DNA of 64,000 bases. Source: Pantoea vagans (GTDB lineage: Bacteria; Pseudomonadota; Gammaproteobacteria; Enterobacterales; Enterobacteriaceae). Under the pieces are notes generated by a model. It saw nothing but the letters and a program-made list of their open reading frames with translations. It was not told where the DNA came from and made no database searches. The stretch is taken from contig NZ_CP038853.1 in assembly GCF_004792415.1 (NCBI RefSeq), positions 620,001 to 684,000 of the forward strand, given 5' to 3'. The translations under genes and the position numbers were made by a program. This document shows positions 39,191 through 50,690 of this stretch, piece after piece; the first letter of the stretch is position 1, and each line of letters begins with the position of its first letter.

Positions 39191-39772
39191 GTGGCGGCAT
39201 TGCTTTATCTGCACGGTTTTAACAGCTCGCCGCAGTCGGCGAAGGCAACGCAGTTCCGGCAATGGTTAGAGGCGCAGCATCCCGGGATCGAGATGATCGT
39301 GCCTCAGCTGCCGACTTTTCCGGCCGATGCCGCGGCCATGCTGGAAGATCTGGTGCTGAGCCGCAGTGGCGAAACGCTGGGGCTGGTGGGCTCTTCGCTG
39401 GGCGGTTATTACGCCACCTGGCTGTCGCAATGCTTTATGCTGCCTGCCGTGGTCGTTAATCCTGCGGTTCGACCTTTTGAGCTGCTGGCGGATTTCCTGG
39501 GCGAAAATCAGAATCCCTACACCGGCCAGCAATATGTGTTAGAGTCACGCCACATTTACGATCTCAAAGTAATGCAGATTGAACCGCTGGAAGCGCCCGA
39601 TTTACTCTGGCTGCTGCAACAGACCGGCGATGAAGTTCTCGATTACCGCCAGGCGCTCGACTATTACAGCGCGTGCCGTCATACGGTAGAAGAGGGCGGT
39701 AATCATGCATTTACTGGATTCGAGCGCCATTTCCCGCAGATTCTGGACTTTCTCGGTCTGAATCATCCCTGA
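39191..39772 (+). CDS. yqiA: Esterase YqiA
   Basis: YqiA is a small alpha/beta hydrolase with esterase activity toward short acyl chains. The 193-residue protein begins at GTG ([16 protein letters not shown]), with the LYLHGFNS oxyanion region, a nucleophile elbow GSSLGG near residue 70, and the catalytic His in EEGGNHAF near the end. It lies three bases past cpdA, and parE follows after 49 bases. Confidence 0.94.
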   Translation: MAALLYLHGFNSSPQSAKATQFRQWLEAQHPGIEMIVPQLPTFPADAAAMLEDLVLSRSGETLGLVGSSLGGYYATWLSQCFMLPAVVVNPAVRPFELLADFLGENQNPYTGQQYVLESRHIYDLKVMQIEPLEAPDLLWLLQQTGDEVLDYRQALDYYSACRHTVEEGGNHAFTGFERHFPQILDFLGLNHP

Positions 39773-39776
39773 GTAA

Positions 39777-41717
<1,941 letters not shown>

Positions 41718-41718
41718 A

Positions 41719-41746
41719 AACAGGACGCGAAAGCGTCCTGTTCTCT
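41719..41746 (+). terminator. Terminator after parE
   Basis: AACAGGACGC-GAAA-GCGTCCTGTT, a perfect 10-bp stem with a GAAA tetraloop, followed by CTCTTTG. Confidence 0.85.
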
Positions 41747-41809
41747 TTGTGCTTCAGCCCGCACATCCTAAGAGAACCCGGCAGATTCAGAGCAGAGACA
41801 GTAACCCTT

Positions 41810-42709
41810 GTGAAAATTACCCTGGAAGAGCTACGCGCCTGGGTGGCGGTGGTAGACAGCGGTTCCATTACGGCGGCGGCAACCCAGCTGGTGCAGACCA
41901 GTTCGGGCATCAGCCGGGCGCTGTCGCGGCTGGAGAGCAAGCTGCAGACCACGCTGTTGCATCGGACTACCCGACGGCTGGCGCTGACCGAAGAGGGACA
42001 GGTGTTTCTGGAGCATGCGCGCCAGATCCTGGCCTCGGTTGAGCAGGCGGAAGAGCAGATTGCGCTGAGGCGCGAGATGCCGTCAGGACGACTGCGGGTG
42101 AACGCTGCGACGCCCTTTATGCTGCATGTGATTGTGCCGCTGGTGGATGATTTTCGCGCCCGCTATCCGCTGATCCAGCTTGAACTGAATACCGACGATA
42201 TCATGATCGATCTGCTCGAGCAGCAGACCGACATTGCCATTCGCATCGGGGAACTGCGCGACTCCACGCTACGCGCCCGGCTGCTTGGCAGTAGTGCAAT
42301 CCGGCTGATGGCCAGTCCGGCCTATCTGGCGAAAGCGGGCACGCCACAGAGCGTTGCCGATCTTGCGCAGCATCAGACCATCGGCTTCAGTTATCCTGAC
42401 ACCCTCAACGTCTGGCCGATCTGGCAGCCTGATGGTGATTTTATGCGCGTCAAGCCAACACTCGCAGCCTCCAGCGGTGAAACCATCCGGCAGCTGGCGC
42501 TGGCGGGACAGGGGATTGCCCGCCTCTCAGACTTTGTCAGCCGGGAAGATTGCGCCGCTGGCCGGCTGGTGCCTGTCCTCCCCGCGGAAACCCGCGATTT
42601 GCGGTTGCCAGTGCATGCGGTTTATTACCGTAACACCACGCTCTCTTCGCGTATCGGCTGCTTTCTCGATTTTCTCCGCACCGAGATTGATCGGCGTCAG
42701 ATGCTTTAA
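41810..42709 (+). CDS. LysR-family transcriptional regulator
   Basis: This 299-residue LTTR has an N-terminal winged helix (LEELRAWVAVVDSGSITAAA, then SSGISRALSRLESKL, residues 1-60) and a periplasmic-binding-like C-terminal domain typical of the group often annotated near AaeR/DsdC relatives (PSGRLRVNAATPFMLHVIVP). The start is GTG 41810; earlier in-frame codons overlap the parE terminator. It is not at this place in E. coli. It converges on ygiN-mdaB, so the target is unknown; no adjacent divergent gene gives a clue. Confidence 0.88.
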   Translation: MKITLEELRAWVAVVDSGSITAAATQLVQTSSGISRALSRLESKLQTTLLHRTTRRLALTEEGQVFLEHARQILASVEQAEEQIALRREMPSGRLRVNAATPFMLHVIVPLVDDFRARYPLIQLELNTDDIMIDLLEQQTDIAIRIGELRDSTLRARLLGSSAIRLMASPAYLAKAGTPQSVADLAQHQTIGFSYPDTLNVWPIWQPDGDFMRVKPTLAASSGETIRQLALAGQGIARLSDFVSREDCAAGRLVPVLPAETRDLRLPVHAVYYRNTTLSSRIGCFLDFLRTEIDRRQML

Positions 42710-42763
42710 ACCGGCCTGTCAGAAAGAAAAAATCGCTGTTGCAGAGCGTAGGTTTGAGGAGGG

Positions 42764-43035
42764 TGACAAAGTCTGGCCGGCTTTGCTTTCTGATTGTGCC
42801 CGCTCAGGGAATATGGACAGATCGGAAAGACGCTCAAGCCAGTCCCTGGTCGCTCTACCCGCGCGATTACGCACCTCATCCCTGAGGTGCGCCCTTGTCG
42901 GACCAACGCTTTGCGTTGTTCAAAAACGCTCCCGGCGTTTTTATCCAGGCGCGGGACGCTTTCCTCTTCTGCCCATATTCCCTTCGGGTTGAGCTAATGC
43001 GTTGCTGCCAGAGCCACTCAGCTTTGAGTTTGCCA
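42764..43035 (+). repeat. Long palindromic intergenic repeat, copy B (expanded)
   Basis: This 272-bp element fills most of the 372-bp gap between convergent lysR and ygiN. Outer ends are TGACAAA and TTTGCCA. Shared cores are GATCGGAAAGACGC, CGCGGGACGCTTTCCTC and TTGAGCTAATGCGTTGCTG. The apex is longer than in the other copies by about 75 bp and carries three extra small hairpins: GCACCTC/GAGGTGC (42871-42890), CAACGC/GCGTTG (42904-42918), and AACGC/GCGTT (42925-42939). Confidence 0.7.
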
Positions 43036-43081
43036 GCAGCCTCCGGCACGAATACAGGAACATTAGCAATCAGCTTATTAG

Positions 43082-43390
43082 TCAGGCACTCGGTTCCAGC
43101 ACCAGAATCTTCATATCCACCACATCATCTTTAATGATGGCGCGATGCGCATCCATGTGCGGCATCTGCTGATGCTGCTCCAGATGACGCAGCGTTTCCC
43201 ACTGCTCCAGCATGAAAATAGAGTCTGGCGAGTTCTGCTTCCATGGCACCTGCGCCTGATGATCCAGCAGCGCGTCATACTGATGGCAGCCATCTTCTTC
43301 TAAGACCTGCGGGATCAGCTTTTTCACTGCATCCAGCACAGCCTGACGGCGACCGGGTTTAACACAAATTTCAGCTACGACTGTTAACAT
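43082..43390 (-). CDS. ygiN: Quinol monooxygenase YgiN
   Basis: YgiN is a 102-residue ABM-fold monooxygenase (104 in E. coli) that oxidises menadiol and works with MdaB in a quinone redox cycle. It starts MLTVVAEICVKPGRR and has the conserved EEDGCHQYDAL and FMLEQWETLRHLEQHQQMPHM segments, including the histidines of the active site. It is 48 bases downstream of mdaB and probably cotranscribed. Confidence 0.94.
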   Translation of the reverse strand: MLTVVAEICVKPGRRQAVLDAVKKLIPQVLEEDGCHQYDALLDHQAQVPWKQNSPDSIFMLEQWETLRHLEQHQQMPHMDAHRAIIKDDVVDMKILVLEPSA

Positions 43391-43438
43391 TCTCGAATTC
43401 CTCTTTCGTGAGAAAATAGGGGGTATCCCCTGACTATC

Positions 43439-44020
43439 TTACGCAAAAACGCGGCTAAGATGGGTCCGATAAGCGGCAATATCGCGTGGCACGTCCGGTG
43501 CTTTAATCACGTCATTGCAGATAAAGGTCGGCAGTGCTTCCATTCCCAGGAACTGGTTGGCTTTGTGGAAGTGCAGATAAAGACCATCGACGCCGACGCC
43601 TTCAAAGAACTGCTCCGGGTCGGTAAAGGCCTGCAGCGGCGCATTCCAGGTGAGCGACAGCATATATTTTTTGCCCTGCAGCAGACCGCCGGAACCATAT
43701 TTTTTTGCTGCATCGGAACGGGTACGACCATCGCTGGCATAGAGCGAACCGTGGCCTTCAGTAAAGACTTCATCGATGTAACGCTTCACCGTCCAGGGCT
43801 CGCCCATCCACCAGCCCGGCATCTGATAAATCACCACATCGCTGTCGACATATTTCTGCACTTCATCGGCGATCACGTAATCGCTGTCAGCTACGGTGAC
43901 TGACACCTCATGTCCCATGTCACGCAGCTGGCTGGCCGCAACATCGGTCAGGGTGTGGTTCAGTTCGCCTTTAGAGTGGGCAAAAGTTTTGCCGCCATCG
44001 ATAATTAAAATCCTGCTCAT
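43439..44020 (-). CDS. mdaB: NADPH:quinone reductase MdaB
   Basis: MdaB is a flavodoxin-fold FAD enzyme that reduces quinones by two electrons, protecting against redox cycling. The 193 residues equal the E. coli length. Conserved segments are ILIIDGGKTFAHSKGELN, IYQMPGWWMGEPWTVKRYIDE-type flavin loop (QMPGWWMGEPWTVK), and LSLTWNAP. ATG 44020 starts the conserved N-terminus; 51 upstream codons in frame overlap the promoter region. First gene of mdaB-ygiN, divergent from pheC. Confidence 0.96.
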   Translation of the reverse strand: MSRILIIDGGKTFAHSKGELNHTLTDVAASQLRDMGHEVSVTVADSDYVIADEVQKYVDSDVVIYQMPGWWMGEPWTVKRYIDEVFTEGHGSLYASDGRTRSDAAKKYGSGGLLQGKKYMLSLTWNAPLQAFTDPEQFFEGVGVDGLYLHFHKANQFLGMEALPTFICNDVIKAPDVPRDIAAYRTHLSRVFA

Positions 44021-44083
44021 GAATAGGTTGCCTCGTTTCCTGAATATGGTGCTCAGCTTACGCGCGCCGCAGCCGCAGAAAAA

Positions 44084-44099
44084 TGCGATGTTGATCACA
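44084..44099. promoter_or_regulatory. CRP-like site between mdaB and pheC
   Basis: TGCGA-TGTTGA-TCACA differs from the CRP consensus halves by one base. It is 64 bases upstream of mdaB and about 90 bases upstream of pheC, so it could serve either. Confidence 0.35.
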
Positions 44100-44187
44100 A
44101 CACTTTTGCTGTAGCAGCAACAATACGCCGGTTTATGGCACCATCGGTAGGCAAACTCACCATAAAAAATCATAGAAAATAATCAGA

Positions 44188-44952
44188 ATGAAAAAATTAA
44201 TCCTCGCTTTGCTGCTGGCCAGCGGTGCTGTCCAGGCACAATCTCATCTCGACACCGTTCTCAGTTCTAAGACGCTCAAAGTCTGCACCACCGGCGATTA
44301 CAAACCCTACAGCTATCTGCGACCCGATGGTCAGTATGAAGGGCTGGATATCAGCATGGCGAACGCGCTGGCTACCTCGCTCGGTGCGAAGGTGGAGTGG
44401 GTACAGACCAGCTGGAAAACCCTGATGCCTGACTTTCTGGCAAAGCAGTGTGATATCGCCGTTGGCGGCGTCTCCGTCACGCTGAAGCGCCAGCAGACCG
44501 CCTGGTTCGCGCAGCCGCTGGACGTGGATGGCAAAATCCCGCTGGTGCGCTGCAGCGATAAAGAGCGCTTCCAGACCATTGAACAGCTCAACCGGCCTGA
44601 CGTGCGGCTGATCGAACCGGCTGGCGGCACCAACGAAGCCTTTGTGCACAGCCATCTGCCAGAAGCCTCGCTGACGCTGTTCCACGATAACGTCACCATC
44701 TTCCAGCAGCTGGTCGACAACAAGGCAGATGTGATGATCACCGATGCCTCTGAAGCGCGTTTTCAGCAGCAGCATTACCCGACGCTGTGCGCGATCAATC
44801 CTGATAAACCGCTGCAGTATGGCGAGAAGGCTTACATGATCCCGCGTGACGACATCAGCTGGAAGCTCTATGTCGATCAGTGGGTGCATCTCAGCACCGC
44901 CACCGGTGAATATCGTGATATTGCCCGTCAGTGGATAGGGGCAAAGCCCTGA
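44188..44952 (+). CDS. pheC: Periplasmic cyclohexadienyl (prephenate/arogenate) dehydratase PheC
   Basis: The 254-residue protein has a signal peptide (residues 1-18, ending VQA) and a periplasmic solute-binding fold. It closely resembles PheC of Pseudomonas aeruginosa over its full length, including TTGDYKPYSYL, TSWKTLMPDF, PAGGTNEAF, HDNVTIFQQLVDNKADVMITDA-type stretch (DNVTIFQQLVDNKAD) and EKAYMIPRDD. PheC converts prephenate to phenylpyruvate, or arogenate to phenylalanine, outside the cytoplasm. An alternative call is an amino-acid ABC binding protein, but no permease gene is near. It is not at this site in E. coli. Confidence 0.82.
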   Translation: MKKLILALLLASGAVQAQSHLDTVLSSKTLKVCTTGDYKPYSYLRPDGQYEGLDISMANALATSLGAKVEWVQTSWKTLMPDFLAKQCDIAVGGVSVTLKRQQTAWFAQPLDVDGKIPLVRCSDKERFQTIEQLNRPDVRLIEPAGGTNEAFVHSHLPEASLTLFHDNVTIFQQLVDNKADVMITDASEARFQQQHYPTLCAINPDKPLQYGEKAYMIPRDDISWKLYVDQWVHLSTATGEYRDIARQWIGAKP

Positions 44953-45023
44953 TTCACTTCCGCAGAGAGGTCAGGCACTTGCCGGTCTGAATCCGGCGTG
45001 CCTCCGGCACATGAAATTGCGCG

Positions 45024-45044
45024 GCGGGACGCCTCTTGTCCCGC
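45024..45044 (+). terminator. Hairpin between pheC and parC
   Basis: GCGGGAC-GCCTCTT-GTCCCGC, a perfect 7-bp GC stem, followed by GCTTCC. About 70 bases past the pheC stop. Confidence 0.4.
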
Positions 45045-45144
45045 GCTTCCCCTGTGACTAACACCAGGGAATAAGGTACTATCCTCGCCAAACCACCGCC
45101 GGGTGTCCCGCCGTTGTGGGCCACGATGTGAGGATGAGAAATTA

Positions 45145-47418
45145 ATGAGTGAACTGACTCAGGATGGTGCAGAGCGTCTTGCCCTGCACACATTCACCGA
45201 GAATGCGTACTTAAACTATTCGATGTACGTCATCATGGACCGCGCACTGCCTTACATTGGCGACGGATTAAAGCCGGTTCAGCGACGTATCGTTTACGCC
45301 ATGTCCGAGCTGGGCCTGAGCGCCAGCGCAAAATTCAAAAAATCGGCACGTACCGTGGGTGACGTGCTGGGTAAATACCATCCGCACGGCGACAGCGCCT
45401 GCTATGAAGCGATGGTGCTGATGGCGCAGCCGTTCTCCTACCGTTATCCGCTGGTCGACGGCCAGGGTAACTGGGGCGCGCCGGATGATCCCAAGTCGTT
45501 CGCGGCGATGCGTTACACCGAATCCCGTCTGTCAAAATATGCCGAGCTGCTGCTGGGCGAGCTGGGTCAGGGCACGGTCGACTATCAGCCGAACTTTGAT
45601 GGCACGCTGCAGGAGCCGAAGATGTTACCGGCGCGCCTGCCCAATATTCTGCTGAACGGCACCACCGGTATCGCCGTGGGCATGGCGACCGATATTCCGC
45701 CACACAACCTGCGCGAAGTAGCTCAGGCGGCGATCGCACTGATCGACGCGCCGAAAACCACGCTGGACCAGCTGCTGGATATTGTTCAGGGACCTGATTA
45801 TCCGACCGAGGCGGAAATCATTACGCCGCGTGACGAAATCCGTAAAATTTATCAGACCGGGCGCGGCTCCATCCGCCAGCGTGCGGTATGGAAGAAAGAA
45901 GAGGGCGAGGTGGTTATCACCGCGCTGCCGCATCAGGTATCAGGCGCGCGCGTACTGGAGCAGATTGCTAACCAGATGCGCAATAAAAAGCTGCCGATGG
46001 TGGAGGATCTGCGTGATGAATCAGATCACGAGAACCCGACCCGTCTGGTGATCGTGCCGCGCTCTAACCGCGTCGATCTCGATCAGGTGATGAACCATCT
46101 GTTCGCCACCACCGATCTGGAGAAGAGTTACCGCGTTAACCTCAATATGATCGGTCTGGATAACCGCCCTGCGGTGAAAAACCTGCACGAGATCCTGACA
46201 GAATGGCTGGTGTTCCGCCGCGACACGGTCAAACGTCGTCTGAACTACCGACTGGATCGCGTGCTGCGCCGCCTGCATATTCTGGAAGGTTTGCTGGTCG
46301 CATTCCTGAACATTGATGAAGTGATCGAGATCATCCGTACTGAGGATGAGCCGAAGCCGGTCCTGATGTCGCGTTTTGGCATCAGTGAAACGCAGGCCGA
46401 ATCGATCCTCGAACTGAAGTTGCGCCACCTGGCAAAACTGGAAGAGATGAAGATCCGTGGCGAGCAGGCGGATCTGGAAAAAGAGCGCGATCAGCTGCAG
46501 GCGACGCTGGCGTCTGAACGCAAGATGAACACCCTGCTGAAAAAAGAGTTACAGGCTGACAGCGCCAGCTACGGCGACGATCGTCGTTCGCCGCTGTGTG
46601 AGCGTGAAGAAGCCAAAGCCCTGAGCGAAACCGAGCTGGTGCCGTCTGAACCGGTCACCATTGTGCTGTCGCAGATGGGCTGGGTGCGCAGCGCCAAAGG
46701 CCACGATATCGATCCCGCCGGACTGAGCTATAAAGCGGGCGACAGCTATCTGGCTGCCGCACGCGGCAAGAGCAATCAGCCGGTGGCCTTTATCGACTCC
46801 ACCGGCCGCAGCTATACGCTGGATCCGACATCGCTGCCTTCCGCGCGCGGACAGGGCGAGCCGCTGACCGGCAAGCTGACGCCACCGCCGGGTGCGGTGG
46901 TTGAACAGGTGCTGATGGAGCCGGATGACCAGCGTCTGCTGATGGCGTCTGATGCGGGCTACGGCTTTATCTGTACCTTCAGCGACCTGATATCGCGCAA
47001 CCGCGCCGGTAAAGCGCTGCTGACGCTGCCGGACAATGCCCGCGTGATGACGCCAATGGCGGTGCATCATGAAGATGACATGCTGCTGGCGATTACCCAG
47101 GCGGGACGCATGCTGATGTTCCCGGTTGGCGAACTGCCGCAGATGTCGAAAGGCAAGGGCAACAAAATCATCTCCATTCCGTCAGCAGAAGCCGCTGCGG
47201 GTCAGGACAAACTGGCCTGGCTGATGATCCTGCCGCCGGGCAGCGCGATCACACTGCACGTGGGCAAGCGTAAAATGCTGCTGCGCAGTGAAGAGCTGCA
47301 GAAATTCCGCGCCGATCGCGGACGTCGCGGCACGCTGTTACCGCGCGGCCTGCAAAAAATTGATCGTGTTGAACTGGATACGCCTGCGCGTCCGGCGAGC
47401 CCGGATAGCGAAGCGTAA
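45145..47418 (+). CDS. parC: DNA topoisomerase IV subunit A
   Basis: ParC carries the DNA cleavage activity of topoisomerase IV. The 757-residue protein (752 in E. coli) has the breakage-reunion domain with active-site Tyr in [11 protein letters not shown] near residue 124, and a C-terminal beta-propeller. The quinolone-resistance positions read Ser84 and Glu88 (HGDSACYE; Ser80 and Glu84 in E. coli numbering), the sensitive state. The ATG at 45145 follows GAGGATGAGAAATTA; 14 upstream codons are not conserved. plsC follows after 45 bases, as in E. coli. Confidence 0.98.
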   Translation: MSELTQDGAERLALHTFTENAYLNYSMYVIMDRALPYIGDGLKPVQRRIVYAMSELGLSASAKFKKSARTVGDVLGKYHPHGDSACYEAMVLMAQPFSYRYPLVDGQGNWGAPDDPKSFAAMRYTESRLSKYAELLLGELGQGTVDYQPNFDGTLQEPKMLPARLPNILLNGTTGIAVGMATDIPPHNLREVAQAAIALIDAPKTTLDQLLDIVQGPDYPTEAEIITPRDEIRKIYQTGRGSIRQRAVWKKEEGEVVITALPHQVSGARVLEQIANQMRNKKLPMVEDLRDESDHENPTRLVIVPRSNRVDLDQVMNHLFATTDLEKSYRVNLNMIGLDNRPAVKNLHEILTEWLVFRRDTVKRRLNYRLDRVLRRLHILEGLLVAFLNIDEVIEIIRTEDEPKPVLMSRFGISETQAESILELKLRHLAKLEEMKIRGEQADLEKERDQLQATLASERKMNTLLKKELQADSASYGDDRRSPLCEREEAKALSETELVPSEPVTIVLSQMGWVRSAKGHDIDPAGLSYKAGDSYLAAARGKSNQPVAFIDSTGRSYTLDPTSLPSARGQGEPLTGKLTPPPGAVVEQVLMEPDDQRLLMASDAGYGFICTFSDLISRNRAGKALLTLPDNARVMTPMAVHHEDDMLLAITQAGRMLMFPVGELPQMSKGKGNKIISIPSAEAAAGQDKLAWLMILPPGSAITLHVGKRKMLLRSEELQKFRADRGRRGTLLPRGLQKIDRVELDTPARPASPDSEA

Positions 47419-47463
47419 ACTACCCGGCTGACCCTGCGTCAGCCGTGGCTCAATGAGGGAACT

Positions 47464-48201
47464 ATGTTACTGATTCTGCGTGCCATTATCGTCGTCATTT
47501 ATTCGATCCTGATCTGTATCTTTGGCTGTATCTGGTGTCTTTTTTCACCACGCGATCCGCGCCACGTCGCCACTTTTGGCCATCTGTTCGGCAAATTGTC
47601 GACGGTATTTGGTCTTAAAGTTGATCTGCGCAGACCGGAAGGCGCGGAGAATTATGGCAATGCGATCTATATCGCCAACCATCAGAACAACTACGACATG
47701 GTCACCGCGGCCAAAATGGTGCAGCCCTATACGGTCACCGTGGGCAAGAAGAGCCTGCTGTGGGTGCCGTTTTTTGGCCTGCTCTACTGGCTGACCGGCA
47801 ACCTGCTGATTGACCGCGATGACCGGGCGAAAGCGCGCGGCACCATCGGTGAGCTGGTGGATCAGTTTAACCGCAAGCGCATCTCTATCTGGATGTTCCC
47901 GGAAGGAACGCGCAGCCGTGGCCGTGGCCTGCTGCCGTTTAAAACCGGTGCCTTCCACGCTGCCGTGGCGGCGGGCGTGCCGATCATTCCGATTGTGGTC
48001 TCCAATACCCATGGCAAGATCGATCTCAATCGCTGGAACAACGGTCTGGTCATTGTTGAGATGCTGCCGCCGGTTGATGTAAAAGCATTCGAGTCTTCGT
48101 CGGTGCGTAAGCTGGCGACTCACTGTCGCGAACTGATGGCGGCGAAGCTGGAAGAGCTCAATGCCGAAGTCGCAGAACGCGAAAAAAACGGAAAAATCTG
48201 A
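47464..48201 (+). CDS. plsC: 1-acyl-sn-glycerol-3-phosphate acyltransferase
   Basis: PlsC makes phosphatidic acid from lysophosphatidic acid at the inner membrane. The 245 residues equal the E. coli length. An N-terminal hydrophobic helix (LILRAIIVVIYSILICIFGC) anchors it. The catalytic HX4D is NHQNNYD (His73, Asp78) and the substrate motif is FPEGTRSRG. It is 45 bases past parC, then 142 bases to ftsP. Confidence 0.98.
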   Translation: MLLILRAIIVVIYSILICIFGCIWCLFSPRDPRHVATFGHLFGKLSTVFGLKVDLRRPEGAENYGNAIYIANHQNNYDMVTAAKMVQPYTVTVGKKSLLWVPFFGLLYWLTGNLLIDRDDRAKARGTIGELVDQFNRKRISIWMFPEGTRSRGRGLLPFKTGAFHAAVAAGVPIIPIVVSNTHGKIDLNRWNNGLVIVEMLPPVDVKAFESSSVRKLATHCRELMAAKLEELNAEVAEREKNGKI

Positions 48202-48307
48202 CCGGCGATTCATTCGCCGAACTATCCTGCATGGATGCCGCGCGGCGAGCCTTTTCCGGCTCGTCGTGAACGCAGCACAGCAAAAACAGATCAATAAAAA
48301 CAGGGCC

Positions 48308-48400
48308 GGCGCTTAGCGCCACGCGTAAAGGGTCAGAAGTTTTATGTCTTTCAGCAGACGTCAGTTCATCCAGCTTTCTGCCGGAGCGGCGCTTAGCGCC
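48308..48400. repeat. Two copies of a 13-bp palindrome around the ftsP start
   Basis: GGCGCTTAGCGCC occurs at 48308-48320, in the ftsP leader, and at 48388-48400, inside the signal-peptide codons. They are exactly 80 bp apart and perfectly symmetric around one T. They could be binding sites or could pair at RNA level; chance in GC-rich DNA is also possible. Confidence 0.4.
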
Positions 48401-49774
48401 AGTTTACTCCCTCATGCGGCACATGCCGCTTCTTCAGCCAATGGCGATACGCCACTTCCGGTTCCGCCGTTGCTGGAATCCCGTCGCGGCCAGCCGCTGT
48501 TTCTGACGATGCAGCGCAGCCACTGGTCATTTAATGGCGACAATAACAAAGTGCCGGTGTGGGGCATTAATGGCCTCTACCTCGGCCCGACCGTCCGGGT
48601 TTACAGCGGTGACGACGTTAAGCTGATCTACAGCAACCGGCTGAATGAGTCCGTCTCCATGACCGTCAGCGGTTTGCAGCTGCCGGGTGCGTTAATGGGT
48701 GGCGCGCCACGTATGATGTCGGCCGGTGTCGACTGGGCGCCGGTGCTGCCGATTCGTCAGGCGGCCTCAACCTGCTGGTATCACGCCAATACCCCAAACC
48801 GCATGGCGCCGCATATCTATAACGGTCTGGCGGGCATGTGGCTGGTGGAAGATGACATCGGCAAACAGCTGCCGCTGCCGAAGCATTACGGCGTCGATGA
48901 CTTCCCCATCATCATTCAGGACAAGCGGCTCGATAACTTTGCCACGCCGGTCTATGACCCGCCGCAGGATGGTGGTTTCCTGGGTGATACGCTGCTGGTG
49001 AATGGGGTACGCAATCCTTATGTTGAGGTGTCACGCGGCTGGGTGCGCCTGCGTCTGCTGAACGCCTCGAATGCGCGACGCTATGAGATGGTGCTCAGCG
49101 ACAATCGTCCGTTTATGGTGATTGCCAGCGATCAGGGCTATCTGCCTGCGCCGGTGGCGGTGCAGCGTCTGTCACTGGCGCCGGGCGAACGTCGTGAAGT
49201 GCTGGTGGATATGTCGCAGGGTGACGAAGTGTCGATTACGGCGGGAACAGCGGCAGGCATTATGGATCGGCTGCGCGGTTTCTTTGAGCCATCTTCTATT
49301 CTGACCTCCACCCTGATCCTGACGCTGCGCCCAACCGGCTTACTGCCGCTGGTGACGGATAATCTGCCGATGCGGCTGCTGGCCGACCAGATTCTGGATG
49401 GCGTGGCGGTGCGCACCCGCGAATTCCGCATCGGTGACAGTATGCCGGGCATCAACGGCGCGCTCTGGGATATGAACCGCATTGACACCACTGCGCAGCA
49501 GGGCACCTTTGAGCGCTGGATCCTGCACGCCGATCGGCCGCAGTCGCTGCATATTCAGGGCGTGATGTTCCTGATTAAAAGTGTGAATGGCGCTCAGCCG
49601 ATGGGCGAAGATCGTGGCTGGAAAGATACGGTGTGGGTTGATGGCAGCGTGGAACTGATGGTTACCTTCCCGCAGAGTTCGTCCGATCACTTTCCGTTCG
49701 TCTATTACAGTCAGACGCTGGAACTGGCCGATCGCGGTACGGCCGGTCAGCTAGTGGTGCAGCCCACGGCATAA
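48344..49774 (+). CDS. ftsP: Cell division protein FtsP (SufI)
   Basis: FtsP is a periplasmic protein with a multicopper-oxidase fold that stabilises the divisome under stress; it lacks the copper ligands. The 476-residue protein has a twin-arginine signal (SRRQFIQLSAGAALSASLLP with Arg5-Arg6) and is exported folded by Tat. Characteristic segments are LYLGPTVRVYSGDDV, TCWYHANTPNRMAPHIYNGL and LHIQGVMFLIKSVNG. It lies after plsC as in E. coli. A long perfect hairpin follows. Confidence 0.96.
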   Translation: MSFSRRQFIQLSAGAALSASLLPHAAHAASSANGDTPLPVPPLLESRRGQPLFLTMQRSHWSFNGDNNKVPVWGINGLYLGPTVRVYSGDDVKLIYSNRLNESVSMTVSGLQLPGALMGGAPRMMSAGVDWAPVLPIRQAASTCWYHANTPNRMAPHIYNGLAGMWLVEDDIGKQLPLPKHYGVDDFPIIIQDKRLDNFATPVYDPPQDGGFLGDTLLVNGVRNPYVEVSRGWVRLRLLNASNARRYEMVLSDNRPFMVIASDQGYLPAPVAVQRLSLAPGERREVLVDMSQGDEVSITAGTAAGIMDRLRGFFEPSSILTSTLILTLRPTGLLPLVTDNLPMRLLADQILDGVAVRTREFRIGDSMPGINGALWDMNRIDTTAQQGTFERWILHADRPQSLHIQGVMFLIKSVNGAQPMGEDRGWKDTVWVDGSVELMVTFPQSSSDHFPFVYYSQTLELADRGTAGQLVVQPTA

Positions 49775-49775
49775 C

Positions 49776-49812
49776 AACGTGGTCAGGCGGGAAGAACCCG
49801 CCTGACCACGTT
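49776..49812. terminator. 16-bp perfect hairpin between convergent ftsP and dkgA
   Basis: AACGTGGTCAGGCGGG pairs perfectly with CCCGCCTGACCACGTT around AAGAA. It starts two bases past the ftsP stop. The flanking runs are short (AA, TT), so it is either a strong-stem terminator or an mRNA end stabiliser for both genes. Confidence 0.65.
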
Positions 49813-49865
49813 AAGCCTTCTCTGTCCGTCAACAGCAGGGCAGAGTGGTTAAGGTCACCTTCACG

Positions 49866-50690
49866 TCAGTTAAAGGTTTCCGGGTCCGGTCCCAGACGAT
49901 TGCCGCTGTCCAGTTTCGCAATATCACTCACTTCATGCTTATCCAGACGGAAGTCGAACACCTTGAAGTTCTCTTCGATACGCGCTGGCGTCACCGACTT
50001 CGGAATCACCACCAGACCGCTATCCAGATGCCAGCGGATCACAATCTGCGCCGGTGTCTTGCCATATTTCTTCGCCAGCGACTTGATGATCTCCTGATCG
50101 AAGACCCCTTTACCGCCCTGCGCCAGCGGACTCCAGGATTCGGTCTGGATCTGGTGCAGCGCGTTCCACGCATGCAGCGTGCGCTGTTGTAGCATCGGGT
50201 GCAGTTCAATCTGGTTCACGACCGGCGTCACACCGGTTTCATCCAGCAGACGCTTCAGGTGCGCTTCATGGAAGTTACAGACGCCGATGCTTTTGGTCAG
50301 CCCCTGCTGCTGCAGTTCGATCATCTTCTTCCAGGCATCAACGTAATGGTCTTTTTCCGGGCACGGCCAGTGCATCAGATAGAGATCGACCTGATCCAGT
50401 TTGAGTTTTTCCAGGCTGGTTTCCATCGCCTGCTGAACGTTCTGCTGATCGTCGTTCCACAGTTTGGTGGTCACGAAAATTTCTTCGCGCGGTACGTCGG
50501 TTTCCTGCAGAGCCTGGCCAATCGCCTCTTCATTCTTATAGGCGGCGGCGGTATCGATTGAGCGATAGCCGACCTCAAGCGCTTTCAGCACCGCATGACG
50601 CGCATCTTCGATGCTGGCCTGCCACACACCGAGTCCGAGTTGCGGCATCATATTGCCATCGCGCAGTTTGATAATGGGTTGGTCTGCCAT
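49866..50690 (-). CDS. dkgA: 2,5-diketo-D-gluconate reductase A / methylglyoxal reductase (AKR)
   Basis: DkgA is a cytoplasmic NADPH aldo-keto reductase (YqhE) acting on 2,5-diketogluconate, methylglyoxal and furan aldehydes. The 274-residue TIM barrel (275 in E. coli) has the catalytic tetrad in IDTAAAYKNEE (Asp46, Tyr51), TTKLW (Lys76) and LYLMHWP (His107), plus the cofactor motif IPKSVTPARI. It is divergent from the yqhC regulator with 203 bp between. In E. coli yqhD lies between yqhC and dkgA; it is missing here. Confidence 0.95.
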   Translation of the reverse strand: MADQPIIKLRDGNMMPQLGLGVWQASIEDARHAVLKALEVGYRSIDTAAAYKNEEAIGQALQETDVPREEIFVTTKLWNDDQQNVQQAMETSLEKLKLDQVDLYLMHWPCPEKDHYVDAWKKMIELQQQGLTKSIGVCNFHEAHLKRLLDETGVTPVVNQIELHPMLQQRTLHAWNALHQIQTESWSPLAQGGKGVFDQEIIKSLAKKYGKTPAQIVIRWHLDSGLVVIPKSVTPARIEENFKVFDFRLDKHEVSDIAKLDSGNRLGPDPETFN

